From Dehalococcoidia bacterium (GTDB taxonomy: Bacteria > Chloroflexota > Dehalococcoidia > Tepidiformales > Tepidiformaceae), in the NCBI GenBank assembly GCA_009841435.1, contig VXLW01000033.1:1-47878 (forward strand): a stretch of 47,878 bases of DNA, in the 5' to 3' direction. Both the position numbers and the translations under genes were made by a program. Of this stretch, positions 8,817 to 16,638 are shown one piece after another. Under the pieces are notes generated by a model. That model was given only the letters and a program-made list of their open reading frames with translations. It did no database searches and was not told the DNA's origin. How positions within the stretch are numbered: position 1 is the stretch's first letter; every line of letters starts with the position of its first letter.

Positions 8817-9994
8817 GGGGTGTCCTCCTGGCGGGCAAGGATAGCCTCTGTGAGGGCAAGCCCGGAGAGGGCGTGCTGCTGGTCGTCCATGCGCGTGATG
8901 CCGTCGCGGAACCAGGCGCCGGCGGCGAGGTCGGGGTTGGGCCAGGCGGCGCTCTCCCGGAACGTAATCTGGCGGCTGGCGAGGATGCCAGCGCCGCAGA
9001 TGGCGCGCTCGGCGAGCTCCGGTTCGAGATCGGCGAGGCGCTCATCGGTACGGGCGAGGCGCCACATCGAGGTGAGGCCCTCGACCCAGGTCCCTAGGCC
9101 AGCGGCGCGCGTGAGCCTTCCGTGGAACGGCTCGTTGATGAAGCCGCCGGTGCGCTGGGATTCGACACGGATGAGGAAGCCGAAACGCTCGGCGAGGGCG
9201 CGCGCGTACTCGATGTGGTGCTCCTTCAGGGGCCAGTCGGCCATCTCGGAGAGGCTGTAGGCGGCCCACTGGTCGGGCCAGGGCGGGAAGTCGAGCTCCT
9301 CGACTTCGTCGCGGTGGAGGGCGAGGTAGTCGGCGATGCGCCAGGAGGGCTCGTCCCAGCCCTCGCCGGGGAAGTGGCGGTGCATCTGGGCGAGCGCCCA
9401 GAGCGCCTCGCCGGTGGCGTAGCGCGAGCGGACGGAGGGGTCGGGTTTGCCCGTGCCGGGGTCCCAGAAGTTGAGCATGGCGCCGTCGGGAAGCTGCATC
9501 ACGACGAGGAAGCGAGCGAGCTGCTTCATGAGGTCGTCGTAGTGCGGATCGCCGGTGGCGAGGCGGCGCTGGGTGAGGCCGGCGAGCATGAGGGAGCTGG
9601 CCCCGAGCTTCACGCGGCCGGTATTGGGGTTGCGGAGGGCGACCCAGTCATCGTGCTCGATGAGGTTGGCCTGCATCCAGGCGGTGCCGAGGTCGGCCGC
9701 GGGGATGCGGGCGAGGTCGCCGAGGGCGGCGGCCTGGTAGAGCGACATGGTGACGCCGGCGTGGCGGACGACGTTGTAGTCGTTGGGGAAGGAGTCGGTG
9801 TCGGCGTTGTACTCGTAGACGTAGCGGCCGTCGGGGTACTGGGCGATCTCGATCCACTCTGCGGAAGCCGCGGCGGACGTCTCCAGCAACTCGGGCGTGA
9901 TCTCCGGGCAGTGCTGTGGAGCCGCGACGGTCAGCCGCAGCAGGGCGAGGCCGACGGCACAGACAGCGAGGGTTGCGCCGGCGGCGACGATCAC
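8813..9994 (-). CDS. Membrane-anchored alpha/alpha-toroid protein (six-hairpin glycosidase/terpene cyclase-like)
   Basis: The 393-residue protein has an N-terminal hydrophobic segment (residues 2-24) that could be a signal anchor. A repeated helical-hairpin region follows, with YPDGRYVYEYNADTD...DYNVVRHAG, then YATGEALWAL and GFINEPFHGR. Short Gly/aromatic-rich turns between helices suggest an alpha/alpha barrel as in six-hairpin glycosidases or squalene-cyclase-like folds. I cannot name a catalytic residue or substrate. The GTG start overlaps the SMP-30 gene stop (GTGA, 4 bp), and its own stop overlaps the MarC-like start, so it is coupled on both sides within the accessory operon. Confidence 0.65.
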   Translation of the reverse strand: MIVAAGATLAVCAVGLALLRLTVAAPQHCPEITPELLETSAAASAEWIEIAQYPDGRYVYEYNADTDSFPNDYNVVRHAGVTMSLYQAAALGDLARIPAADLGTAWMQANLIEHDDWVALRNPNTGRVKLGASSLMLAGLTQRRLATGDPHYDDLMKQLARFLVVMQLPDGAMLNFWDPGTGKPDPSVRSRYATGEALWALAQMHRHFPGEGWDEPSWRIADYLALHRDEVEELDFPPWPDQWAAYSLSEMADWPLKEHHIEYARALAERFGFLIRVESQRTGGFINEPFHGRLTRAAGLGTWVEGLTSMWRLARTDERLADLEPELAERAICGAGILASRQITFRESAAWPNPDLAAGAWFRDGITRMDDQQHALSGLALTEAILARQEDTP

Positions 9995-10938
9995 GCGGGG
10001 CTCGGCTCGGCCTGGAAGTTGAGCCGGTGACCGGCCACAGGCCAGTCATCGAAGGCAACGAGCTGGCCCATGCTGCCCATGGTCACGTACAGGGTGCGCA
10101 GGTCCGGGCCGGCGAAACAGGCGTTGGTGGTGACGCGGTCGGGGAGGGGCTCGTGCCAGACGGTAGCGCCGTCGGGGGAGATGGAGGTGATACCGCCATT
10201 GATGATGGTGGCGACGAGGACGTTGCCATCGCCATCGACGCACATGGAGTCGCACATCGCGTAGTTGTGGGGTGGGGCGGCGGGCACGGTGGCGACGACG
10301 TGGCGGTCGCCGATTTCGCCGGGGGCGGTGATGTCGAAGGCCCAGAGGCGGCCGGTGGGGGTCTCGGCGACGTAGAGCGTGCGCTCGTCGGGGCTGAGGC
10401 CGATGCCGTTCGGGGCCTCAAGCGGAAAGATGATCTCGCGGATGAAGTCGCCCTTCGGGGAGGCGTAGAAGACGCCGGTGATGTCGCGCTGGCGGCCGTA
10501 GCGCTTACCGTGGTCGGTGAAGTAGAAGTTGCCCTCGCGGTCGAAGACAAGATCGTTGGGGCCCTTCAGGGGCTCGCCGTCGCACTCGGAGTAGACGGTC
10601 GTGACCTCGGAGCCGTCGGCGCTGACGCGCTGGATCTGGCCGCCGATGTACCCACTCTCGGGGCGGGGACCGGGCGAGATCATGCGCTGGCCGCTGGAGG
10701 TGCGACTCTCGGACCACTGAAAGCCGCCGTTCTGGGTGACGTAGATAGCGCCGTCGGGTCCGATGGCGGCGCCGTTGGGGCCGCCGCCGGTGGTCGCGAA
10801 GGTCTCCTTGCGGGAGCCGTCGGGGGAGACGCGGGTGAGCGTTCCGGCACGGATCTCGGTGTAGAGAATGTCGCCGCCGGGCAGCTCAAGCGGGCCCTCG
10901 GCGAACTCGATATCGGTGGCGACGACGCGGTATTCCAT
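9991..10938 (-). CDS. SMP-30/gluconolactonase/LRE-type lactonase
   Basis: The 315-residue protein shows the six-bladed propeller repeats and metal-site motifs of the SMP-30 family: FAEGPLELPGGDILYTEI (E14), GPNDLVFDREGNFYFTDHG, APNGIGLSPDERTLYVAE and CDSMCVDGDGNV. Family members hydrolyse sugar or aromatic lactones using a divalent metal held by Glu, Asn and Asp. The ATG at 10938 has AAAGGAG upstream, so the long in-frame upstream extension is not coding. It sits 28 bp after the CaiB-like gene and overlaps the next gene by 4 bp. In this operon it could open a lactone formed from the same substrate as the CoA enzyme. Confidence 0.88.
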   Translation of the reverse strand: MEYRVVATDIEFAEGPLELPGGDILYTEIRAGTLTRVSPDGSRKETFATTGGGPNGAAIGPDGAIYVTQNGGFQWSESRTSSGQRMISPGPRPESGYIGGQIQRVSADGSEVTTVYSECDGEPLKGPNDLVFDREGNFYFTDHGKRYGRQRDITGVFYASPKGDFIREIIFPLEAPNGIGLSPDERTLYVAETPTGRLWAFDITAPGEIGDRHVVATVPAAPPHNYAMCDSMCVDGDGNVLVATIINGGITSISPDGATVWHEPLPDRVTTNACFAGPDLRTLYVTMGSMGQLVAFDDWPVAGHRLNFQAEPSPA

Positions 10939-10966
10939 GGGGTGCTCCTTTAGCGGCTGCGCGGCC

Positions 10967-12151
10967 CTAGCCGACGGCGCCCTCCGCGCGGAGGGCGGCG
11001 ATGCGCTCGGCATCGTAGCCGATTGAGGCGAGCACTTCGTCGGTGTGCTCGCCGTTGAGGGGCGCGCCTCGCTGGACACGTCCGGGTGTGTCGCTGAGCT
11101 TGGGGCCGACGCCGACCTGCTGGACCGGTCCCGCAGGCGTGTCGACGGTGACGACCATCTCGCGGGCGACGTTGTGGGGATCGGTGACGATGTTCTCCTG
11201 TTCGAGGACTGGGGCGGCGCAGATGTCGTGTTCGGACATGATCGCCATCCACTCGTCGGCGGTCTTCGTGGCGAAGACATCCTCGAAGCGCTCGCGCATG
11301 GCGGGCCAGGCAGACTCGTCGTGCTGCCTGCCGAGGAACTCGTCGGCGCCGAGGACGTGACAGAGCGCCTCATAAAAGTGGGGCTCGATGCTGCCGATGG
11401 AGAACCAACGGCCGTCGCCGCACTTGTAGGTGTCGTACCAGGGGCGGGCGCCGGTGAGGAGCCCCTCGCCGGGACGGAGGGGCGTACCAGTCGAGAAGAA
11501 GCCGGTCATGGCTTGGGTCATGAGGGAGAGGACGCCGTCGCTCATGGCGATATCGACGGCCTGGCCGCGGCCCGTGTGCTCGCGGGCGAGAAGGGCGGCG
11601 CAGATGGAGAAGGCAGCCATGAGCCCGCCGCCGGCGAAATCGGCGAGCAGGTTCACGGGGATGGCGGGGGCGGCGCCGGGGCGGCCGATGACGCCGAGGG
11701 CGCCGCCGATGGAGATGTAGTTGATGTCGTGGCCGACGAGGTTGCTGTAGGGACCTGTCTGGCCGAAGCCGGAGAGCGAGCAGTAGACGATGCGCGGGTT
11801 GACGGCGGAGAGGGTTTCGTAGTCGACGCCGAGGCGGTTCACGACGCCGGGCCGGAAGCCCTCGAGGACGACGTCGGCGCCCTTCACGAGCTCGTAGAAG
11901 ATGTCGCGGGCGGCCTCGTTCTTGAGGTTGAGGGCGATGGAGCGCTTGCCGCGGCCGAGGGCGTTGTAGGCGGCGGCGCGCTTCGCGGCCTCGGGGTCGG
12001 CGGCGGGACCGGCAAGCTTGGCGTTCACGCCGGGGACGGCCTCGACGAGGGTGACGTCGGCGCCGAAGTCGGCGAGGAGCATGGAACAGTAGGGGCCGGG
12101 AGCGAGGCGGGAGAGGTCGAGGACCTTGATGCCGTCGAGAGCCATGGCCAT
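10967..12151 (-). CDS. CaiB/BaiF family enzyme, alpha-methylacyl-CoA racemase-like
   Basis: The 394-residue protein is a type III CoA-transferase family member. The GHDINYISIGGALG segment with H141 and D171 (LLADFAGGG), 30 residues apart, match the His/Asp catalytic pair of alpha-methylacyl-CoA racemases. VDIAMSDGVLSLM is also typical. It probably epimerises a 2-methylacyl-CoA; a formyl-CoA-type transferase is less likely but possible. The ATG at 12151 has GGAGG upstream, and a second ATG at 12145 is also in frame. It is the first gene of the minus-strand operon that runs to 7230. A 7-bp tandem repeat lies just upstream at 12167-12194. Confidence 0.88.
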   Translation of the reverse strand: MAMALDGIKVLDLSRLAPGPYCSMLLADFGADVTLVEAVPGVNAKLAGPAADPEAAKRAAAYNALGRGKRSIALNLKNEAARDIFYELVKGADVVLEGFRPGVVNRLGVDYETLSAVNPRIVYCSLSGFGQTGPYSNLVGHDINYISIGGALGVIGRPGAAPAIPVNLLADFAGGGLMAAFSICAALLAREHTGRGQAVDIAMSDGVLSLMTQAMTGFFSTGTPLRPGEGLLTGARPWYDTYKCGDGRWFSIGSIEPHFYEALCHVLGADEFLGRQHDESAWPAMRERFEDVFATKTADEWMAIMSEHDICAAPVLEQENIVTDPHNVAREMVVTVDTPAGPVQQVGVGPKLSDTPGRVQRGAPLNGEHTDEVLASIGYDAERIAALRAEGAVG

Positions 12152-12166
12152 GGGGAAGCCTCCGGG

Positions 12167-12194
12167 GGTCGGTGGTTGGTAGTCGGTGGTCGGT
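12167..12194. repeat. Four tandem heptamers between divergent operons
   Basis: On the plus strand the four units read GGTCGGT, GGTTGGT, AGTCGGT and GGTCGGT with no spacer. They lie between the CaiB-like gene ribosome site and the sucD promoter region. Such short intergenic heptamer runs are seen in many genomes. A much looser echo of the same words is at about 34266-34300. Confidence 0.6.
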
Positions 12195-12265
12195 GCGTAA
12201 TCGTAGCAGTGGCGGCGGCTGAAGGCCGGAGGGCACTTGCCGCTAGCGCCATCGGGCGGCGCGGC

Positions 12266-12271
12266 TAGAAT
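12266..12271 (+). promoter_or_regulatory. -10 element of the sucD-like gene
   Basis: TAGAAT followed by GCG is the same extended word found at 35378 and 39134 upstream of other plus-strand genes. It lies 70 nt before the sucD-like ATG. No good -35 is seen. Confidence 0.4.
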
Positions 12272-12340
12272 GCGGAGGCCCGCGAACGCCGAGGGAGCGC
12301 GCGGGCGTATTTCGGCGGCGCGGCGCGCGCGGGAGCTTCG

Positions 12341-13210
12341 ATGAGCGTCCTTCTCGACGAGAACACGCGACTGATGGTTCAGGGGATCGGCACGGAAGGC
12401 GCGAACCACATGCGCCGGTCGATTGCCTACGGGACGAACGTAGTGGCGGCGGTGCATCCGCGTCGCGGCGGCGAGGAGCAGGACGGGGTTCCCATCTTCC
12501 CGACGGTGGACGCGGCGGTGCGGGAGACGGGCGCCAACGTGAGCATCATCTTCGTGCCGGCCCCGTTTGCGGCAGACGCGATCCTGGAGGCGGCGTCCTC
12601 GGCGGTGCCGCTGGCGGTCTGCATCACGGAGGGCATCCCCGTGATGGACATGGTGCGCGTGAAGCAGGCGCTGAAGGAAGGCCCGACGATGCTGATCGGG
12701 CCGAACTGCCCGGGCGTGATCACGCCGGGGACACAGACGCGCGTCGGAATCATGCCGGGCGACGTGTTCCTTCCGGGACGCGTGGGCGTGGTCAGCCGCT
12801 CGGGGACGCTGGTGTACGAGGTGGTGGCGCAGCTGACGGCCGAGGGGCTCGGGCAGAGCACCTGCATCGGCGTCGGCGGCGACCCGATCATCGGGACGCC
12901 GCAGCGCGAGGCAATCCGCTTGCTGAACGAGGATGCGGACACGGACGCGATCGTGATGGTGGGCGAGATCGGCGGGAGCGCCGAGCAGGATGCGGCGGCG
13001 TACATCCAGGAGCACGTGCGTAAGCCGGTGGTGGCGTTTATCGCGGGGGCGACAGCGCCTCCTGGGCGGCGGATGGGTCACGCTGGGGCCATCATCTCGG
13101 GCGAGGACGGCAAGGCCGAGAACAAGAAGGCCGCCCTGCGCGCGGCGGGCGCCGTTGTCTCGGATTCGCCGGCGGAGATCGGCGCGACGATGAAGCGGCT
13201 GCTGGGCTAG
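12341..13210 (+). CDS. Succinyl-CoA synthetase alpha subunit-like protein (orphan)
   Basis: The 289-residue protein aligns with SucD over its full length: [29 protein letters not shown] and the phosphohistidine H247 in MGHAGAI. The N-terminal CoA-binding part differs from the norm. The usual GFTGSQGTFH loop appears as the shorter GIGTEGANH, and PGKGG is PRRGG, so the lysine that normally contacts CoA is lost. No beta subunit (sucC) is adjacent. It may be a paralogue with another acyl-CoA substrate, or may pair with a distant beta subunit. The downstream gene is convergent, so it is transcribed alone. GGGAGC lies just before ATG 12341. Confidence 0.85.
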   Translation: MSVLLDENTRLMVQGIGTEGANHMRRSIAYGTNVVAAVHPRRGGEEQDGVPIFPTVDAAVRETGANVSIIFVPAPFAADAILEAASSAVPLAVCITEGIPVMDMVRVKQALKEGPTMLIGPNCPGVITPGTQTRVGIMPGDVFLPGRVGVVSRSGTLVYEVVAQLTAEGLGQSTCIGVGGDPIIGTPQREAIRLLNEDADTDAIVMVGEIGGSAEQDAAAYIQEHVRKPVVAFIAGATAPPGRRMGHAGAIISGEDGKAENKKAALRAAGAVVSDSPAEIGATMKRLLG

Positions 13211-13259
13211 CAGACCCTTCCTGTTCCCCGTTCGGGAATACCGGGGGTAGTGCTCCGGA

Positions 13260-13928
13260 CTAGCGCTCGTCGAAGTGCAGGTCGCTGTGGGCGCCGTCGC
13301 AGAAGGGCTTGTTGTTGGATGCCCCGCAGCGACAAAGCGTGCGGCGGTTCTGGACCTCCCAGGGGGTGCCATCGGCGCTCTCGACGTTGACGCCGCCCCG
13401 CACCCAGAGGGGACCGCCCGGGACGATCGCGATCTCGGCGCCGAGGGCGGGCTCGACGAGCCCTTCCTCGCCCGCGGGGATGATGGCGAGGCGGCCGGTA
13501 GGGCAGCGGCCGACCATTGCCGTGACGCGCTCACGGGCCTCGTCGCCCTCTTCGTCGATGAGGTCCCAGGCGTTCGTCGTCTTCGTGCCGCAAAAGCCGG
13601 CGCCGATGCAGACGGACTCGTCGTCGAGCATGACGCCCGCGGCGCCCTCGATACGGCTGGCGCGATCGGCCATGGGACGGCGGTCGGCGGTCTCGGCCTC
13701 GGGCCACTCGGAGGTGGCGTGGGAGCCATCGCAGTAGGGCTTGTCGTTGGAGCGGCCGCAACGGCAGAGGGCGTACATGTCGCGTGACTCGTCGATCTCG
13801 CGGAGGACGTGCCAGTCGACGTTCTCGCCGTTGAGGGTCTGGACGGGGGCCATCTCCTTGAGGGGCACTCCGCCGGACACGACGTAGGGACCGCCGTTCA
13901 TGACCTGGATGCGCATCTCGTCTGCCAT
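13260..13928 (-). CDS. Double CDGSH iron-sulfur protein with central divergent ferredoxin domain
   Basis: The 222-residue protein has two CDGSH-type [2Fe-2S] motifs: C55-x-C57...C66-DGSH70, and C199-x-C201...C210-DGAH214. Between them is a Fer4_19-like segment (about 100-150) with VCIGAGFCG and VGRCPTGRL. This CDGSH-ferredoxin-CDGSH order is known in bacterial MitoNEET-like proteins, which transfer electrons or clusters. The second motif has Ala where Ser or Thr is usual before the His ligand. ATG 13928 follows GAGGAGGG. It converges on the sucD-like gene with a 49-bp gap that holds only a weak TTCCC/GGGAA hairpin. Confidence 0.88.
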   Translation of the reverse strand: MADEMRIQVMNGGPYVVSGGVPLKEMAPVQTLNGENVDWHVLREIDESRDMYALCRCGRSNDKPYCDGSHATSEWPEAETADRRPMADRASRIEGAAGVMLDDESVCIGAGFCGTKTTNAWDLIDEEGDEARERVTAMVGRCPTGRLAIIPAGEEGLVEPALGAEIAIVPGGPLWVRGGVNVESADGTPWEVQNRRTLCRCGASNNKPFCDGAHSDLHFDER

Positions 13929-14005
13929 GTCAGCCCTCCTCGCCGCAGGCATGCGGCGGCGGGGGGATGGTACAGGAACAGGAGGGGCGGAAGGGCGGCG
14001 GCGCG

Positions 14006-14185
14006 CTACCCGCGACGCCGCGTCATCCAGATGGCGTTCGCGACCGCGATCCCGGCAGCGACGAGCCAGAGAAGGGTGCCGATGGCCGGGTTCTGCGAGA
14101 GGCCGATGCCAAGCCCGAGGAAGAATACGATTGCCGCGACAAGGAAGACCAGGACGTGGAGAACCGTCCTCACGGCAAGCCTCAT
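14006..14185 (-). CDS. Small two-helix membrane protein of unknown function
   Basis: The 59-residue protein has two hydrophobic segments (about 5-28 and 33-52) and a basic MTRRRG end, so it is probably an integral membrane protein. I do not recognise a family. Its ATG at 14185 overlaps the DUF502 gene stop as ATGA. This supports it as a real coupled gene, not a random frame, and suggests that it works with the DUF502 protein. Confidence 0.65.
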   Translation of the reverse strand: MRLAVRTVLHVLVFLVAAIVFFLGLGIGLSQNPAIGTLLWLVAAGIAVANAIWMTRRRG

Positions 14186-14832
14186 CCAGAGGCCTGGAGC
14201 GCGCTCATGGTCATGGTGTCGGGGCAGCTGACACCGGCGGAGACGATGTACTGCATGGCCTGGGCGGAGCTCCAGTCCGTCACCTCGATGTCGTCGACGG
14301 GGAGCTGGACGAGCCAGCCGGACTGGGGCATGGGCGTCGAGGGCATGTAGACGACCCCGACCTTCGACCCTGCCTCGTCTTCGATGAAGCTCATCAGGAA
14401 GCCGACGGACCACACGCCCTTGCGGGGGTATTCGATGCGGACAACGGTATCGAAGCCTGTCGGGGCCCTGGCGCCCGGGTCGGAGCCGGGAAGGAGCTTC
14501 TTCGTGGTGGTGTAGACGGCGCCGACGCCCGGCAGGGCGGTGATGCCCCGCTCGATAAGGTAGCCCGGCGTGCGGAAGAGGAAGGTCGAGCTGAGGGCGC
14601 CGACGATGAAGAGCGCCACGATGATGATGGCGAAGCTGAGGCCCGGGATCTCGTGGCCGGCGATGGCGGAGATGATGGGTTGGAGCAGGCCGTCCATCGT
14701 CTGGAAGGCAAACTGGATCAGCCAGAAGGTGACCATGAGGGGAAGCAGGAGCACGGCTCCCCGCATGACCTTCCTGGTTACGCCGCGACCGAGTCGCTGG
14801 TGAACGGCGGGAGTCTGGGTTGCGGTGGTCAT
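14182..14832 (-). CDS. DUF502 family membrane protein
   Basis: The 216-residue protein has two membrane segments (about 24-46 and 62-90), then PGVGAVYTTTKKLLPG, VVRIEYPRKGVWSVGFLMS and a VVYMPSTPMPQSGWLVQLP block. These are typical of DUF502 proteins, which are widespread in bacteria and plants (COV1-like) and have no settled biochemical role. GGAGG precedes ATG 14832. It is followed with a 4-bp overlap by a small membrane protein. The 266 bp upstream hold no gene but do hold an AT-rich palindrome close to the next, divergent gene. Confidence 0.88.
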   Translation of the reverse strand: MTTATQTPAVHQRLGRGVTRKVMRGAVLLLPLMVTFWLIQFAFQTMDGLLQPIISAIAGHEIPGLSFAIIIVALFIVGALSSTFLFRTPGYLIERGITALPGVGAVYTTTKKLLPGSDPGARAPTGFDTVVRIEYPRKGVWSVGFLMSFIEDEAGSKVGVVYMPSTPMPQSGWLVQLPVDDIEVTDWSSAQAMQYIVSAGVSCPDTMTMSALQASG

Positions 14833-15026
14833 GGAACGCCTCCGGAGGCCCGTGGGATTGCCCGCCGATTCTATTCGGCCGGGGTGGGGGCGCCGTGACT
14901 GAGGGCGGGCGGGACGGGCGCGGAAAAGGGGCGGAAAGGGCGGCCGGTTTCGCGATGGTCGACGGAGCCTCGGTGGGGCACGCTTGAAGGAGGAGATGGA
15001 ACGGCGCACCTCGTTGCGTTAAGAAA

Positions 15027-15052
15027 TAGCAAAATGCATAAGCACTTTGCTA
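15027..15052. promoter_or_regulatory. 26-bp near-perfect palindrome (operator-like) upstream of a secreted-protein gene
   Basis: The arms TAGCAAAATGC (15027-15037) and GCACTTTGCTA (15042-15052) are inverted repeats with one mismatch and an ATAA centre. The element is strikingly AT-rich for this genome and lies 46 bp before ATG 15099. A TTGCGT at 15014-15019 with a 17-nt spacer to CATAAG inside the palindrome could be a promoter, so a bound regulator would cover the -10. The arms are seen; the role is inferred. Confidence 0.55.
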
Positions 15053-15098
15053 ATATCTTGCTGACGGGATTGGTGGCTGCCCCGGAGGTGTCCCGACG

Positions 15099-16577
15099 AT
15101 GCCTGCATTTCTGACCAAGCTTGGGCTGGCCCTGGCGGGTGTTCTGGCACTCGCTCTCTGGGTGACGGGGGACGACGTTACCGCGGCGGACGCCGCCTGC
15201 CAGGTGACGGCCGAAGCGGCCTACGACGGCACGGTGACGGCAGCACGCGGGACCTCAGCGGCGAGCGTCCCGCTGAGCACGCCGCTCTCCATCGAGATCA
15301 CCTGTGACCTCGCGACCGATGTCAGCCTGCGGCTGCCCGGCGGAGACAGCTCCGGGCACAGCGTGGACTCAGGAGCTCCGCTGAGGATCGACGGCGAGCG
15401 CGCCTACCTCTGCCACGGCCACGATGCCAGCGTCGAGATCACGTCGACCTCGCTGGGCTGGTCCGAGTCGATCCCGATCAGTGGCATCGACGCCATTCCC
15501 CAGTGCGACGTGATGCTCCGCGAGGGGGCTACGTGGGTGGAGTGGAGCGGGCCACGTCTTGAACTGCGCGAGGCGTTCGCCGGACGGGCGCTTGGCTGGG
15601 TGAACTGGGAGCGTGGCCCCGACGGCACCGTTCCTGGTCTGTCGGTCTGGTCGTTCGCGGAGGGACACATCCTGCCGACGCGGGCGTGGGGCACAGGGGT
15701 AGCTCCACTGCTGGGCGGCCTGACCCACTTCTCGCCGGGCGGGAAGTACCTGATCGTTTCCAACACCGAACGAGCCTGGACATTCCCGCGCCCGCCGACG
15801 GTCGAGTCGGTGTTTGAGAACGCCCAGATCGTCTCGTTCTACGGATATCCGGACGTGCGGGCGATGGGCGTGCTGGGGCACGGAACCCCGGCGGAGGTCG
15901 CCAACGAGGTCGCGATCTGGGCGGCCCGGTACGACCGGCTCAACGGCCCGCGGGAGGTGATCCCCGCCTTCCACCTGATCACGGGCGTGGCACAGGCGTA
16001 CCCGACCGCGGATGGAACCTGGCTGTACCGGCTGCCGGCCGACCGCATTGCCGAGTACGTGGAGGCGGCCCGTAAGCGGGACATGATCCTCTTCCTGGAC
16101 GTGCAGATCGGCTGGAGTGACCCGCTGACGGAAGTGAAGCTGCTCGAGGAGTTCCTGCGCGAGCCGTTCGTGCATATGGCGATCGACCCGGAGTTCGCGA
16201 CCGAGCACCTTGGCGTGAGGCCGGGCCTCGCCATCGGCGGGATCAGCGCGGAACACGTGAACGAGGTGCAGCACTACCTGGCGGCGCTGGTTGAAGAGGA
16301 GGGAATCCCTCCGAAGATCCTGATGGTGCATCAGTTTGCGGCGAGAATGCTGCGCGACCGGGACCTGGTCGAGGACGTCGAGGGCGTCGAGGTGTCGATC
16401 GATATGGACGGGTTCGGCACCGCCGCCCTGAAGCTCCGGCACTACGACTGGTACGCACTGACGGCTCCCTCGGAGCGGCCGGCGCTGAAACTGTTCTTCG
16501 ACCAGGACACGCCCGTGATGACGCCGGAGCAAGTGCAGGCGATCGAGCAGGTGCCGGACCTCATCATGTACCAGTAG
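15099..16577 (+). CDS. Secreted protein with C-terminal TIM-barrel-like domain, unknown function
   Basis: The 492-residue protein has a signal peptide (hydrophobic residues 6-23, likely cleavage near AADA at 29-33). A Cys-containing beta-rich region (about 34-140) follows, then a large domain starting at SFYGYPDVRAMGVLGHGTP. That domain has alternating strands and helices with FLDVQIGWSDPL, VHMAIDPEFAT, KILMVHQFAARM and VSIDMDGFG. The domain resembles extracytoplasmic TIM-barrel proteins of unknown function in Chloroflexota and Actinomycetota. Acidic residues at strand ends (D, DPE, DMD) could form an active site. GGAGG precedes ATG 15099. A palindromic operator-like site lies upstream, so expression may be specifically controlled. 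Confidence 0.75.
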   Translation: MPAFLTKLGLALAGVLALALWVTGDDVTAADAACQVTAEAAYDGTVTAARGTSAASVPLSTPLSIEITCDLATDVSLRLPGGDSSGHSVDSGAPLRIDGERAYLCHGHDASVEITSTSLGWSESIPISGIDAIPQCDVMLREGATWVEWSGPRLELREAFAGRALGWVNWERGPDGTVPGLSVWSFAEGHILPTRAWGTGVAPLLGGLTHFSPGGKYLIVSNTERAWTFPRPPTVESVFENAQIVSFYGYPDVRAMGVLGHGTPAEVANEVAIWAARYDRLNGPREVIPAFHLITGVAQAYPTADGTWLYRLPADRIAEYVEAARKRDMILFLDVQIGWSDPLTEVKLLEEFLREPFVHMAIDPEFATEHLGVRPGLAIGGISAEHVNEVQHYLAALVEEEGIPPKILMVHQFAARMLRDRDLVEDVEGVEVSIDMDGFGTAALKLRHYDWYALTAPSERPALKLFFDQDTPVMTPEQVQAIEQVPDLIMYQ

Positions 16578-16626
16578 CGCATCGCGGTGTGGCACAAATG
16601 AATCACCTTCCGGGGCGCCGGGGACG

Positions 16627-16632
16627 TATGAT
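16627..16632 (+). promoter_or_regulatory. -10 element of purU (leaderless type)
   Basis: TATGAT lies exactly 6 nt before the purU ATG, with no ribosome-binding sequence. It is the closest match to the TATAAT consensus among the leaderless-type boxes in the window. Confidence 0.5.
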
Positions 16633-16638
16633 CGGGCC

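Noticed and set aside
13211-13259. Terminator between the sucD-like and CDGSH genes
   Set aside because: Only a 5-bp TTCCC/GGGAA stem without a T-tract is present, too weak to call.
12152-13729. Upstream extension of the CaiB-like frame to 13729
   Set aside because: It runs antisense through the sucD-like gene and has no ribosome site. The family alignment and GGAGG place the start at 12151.
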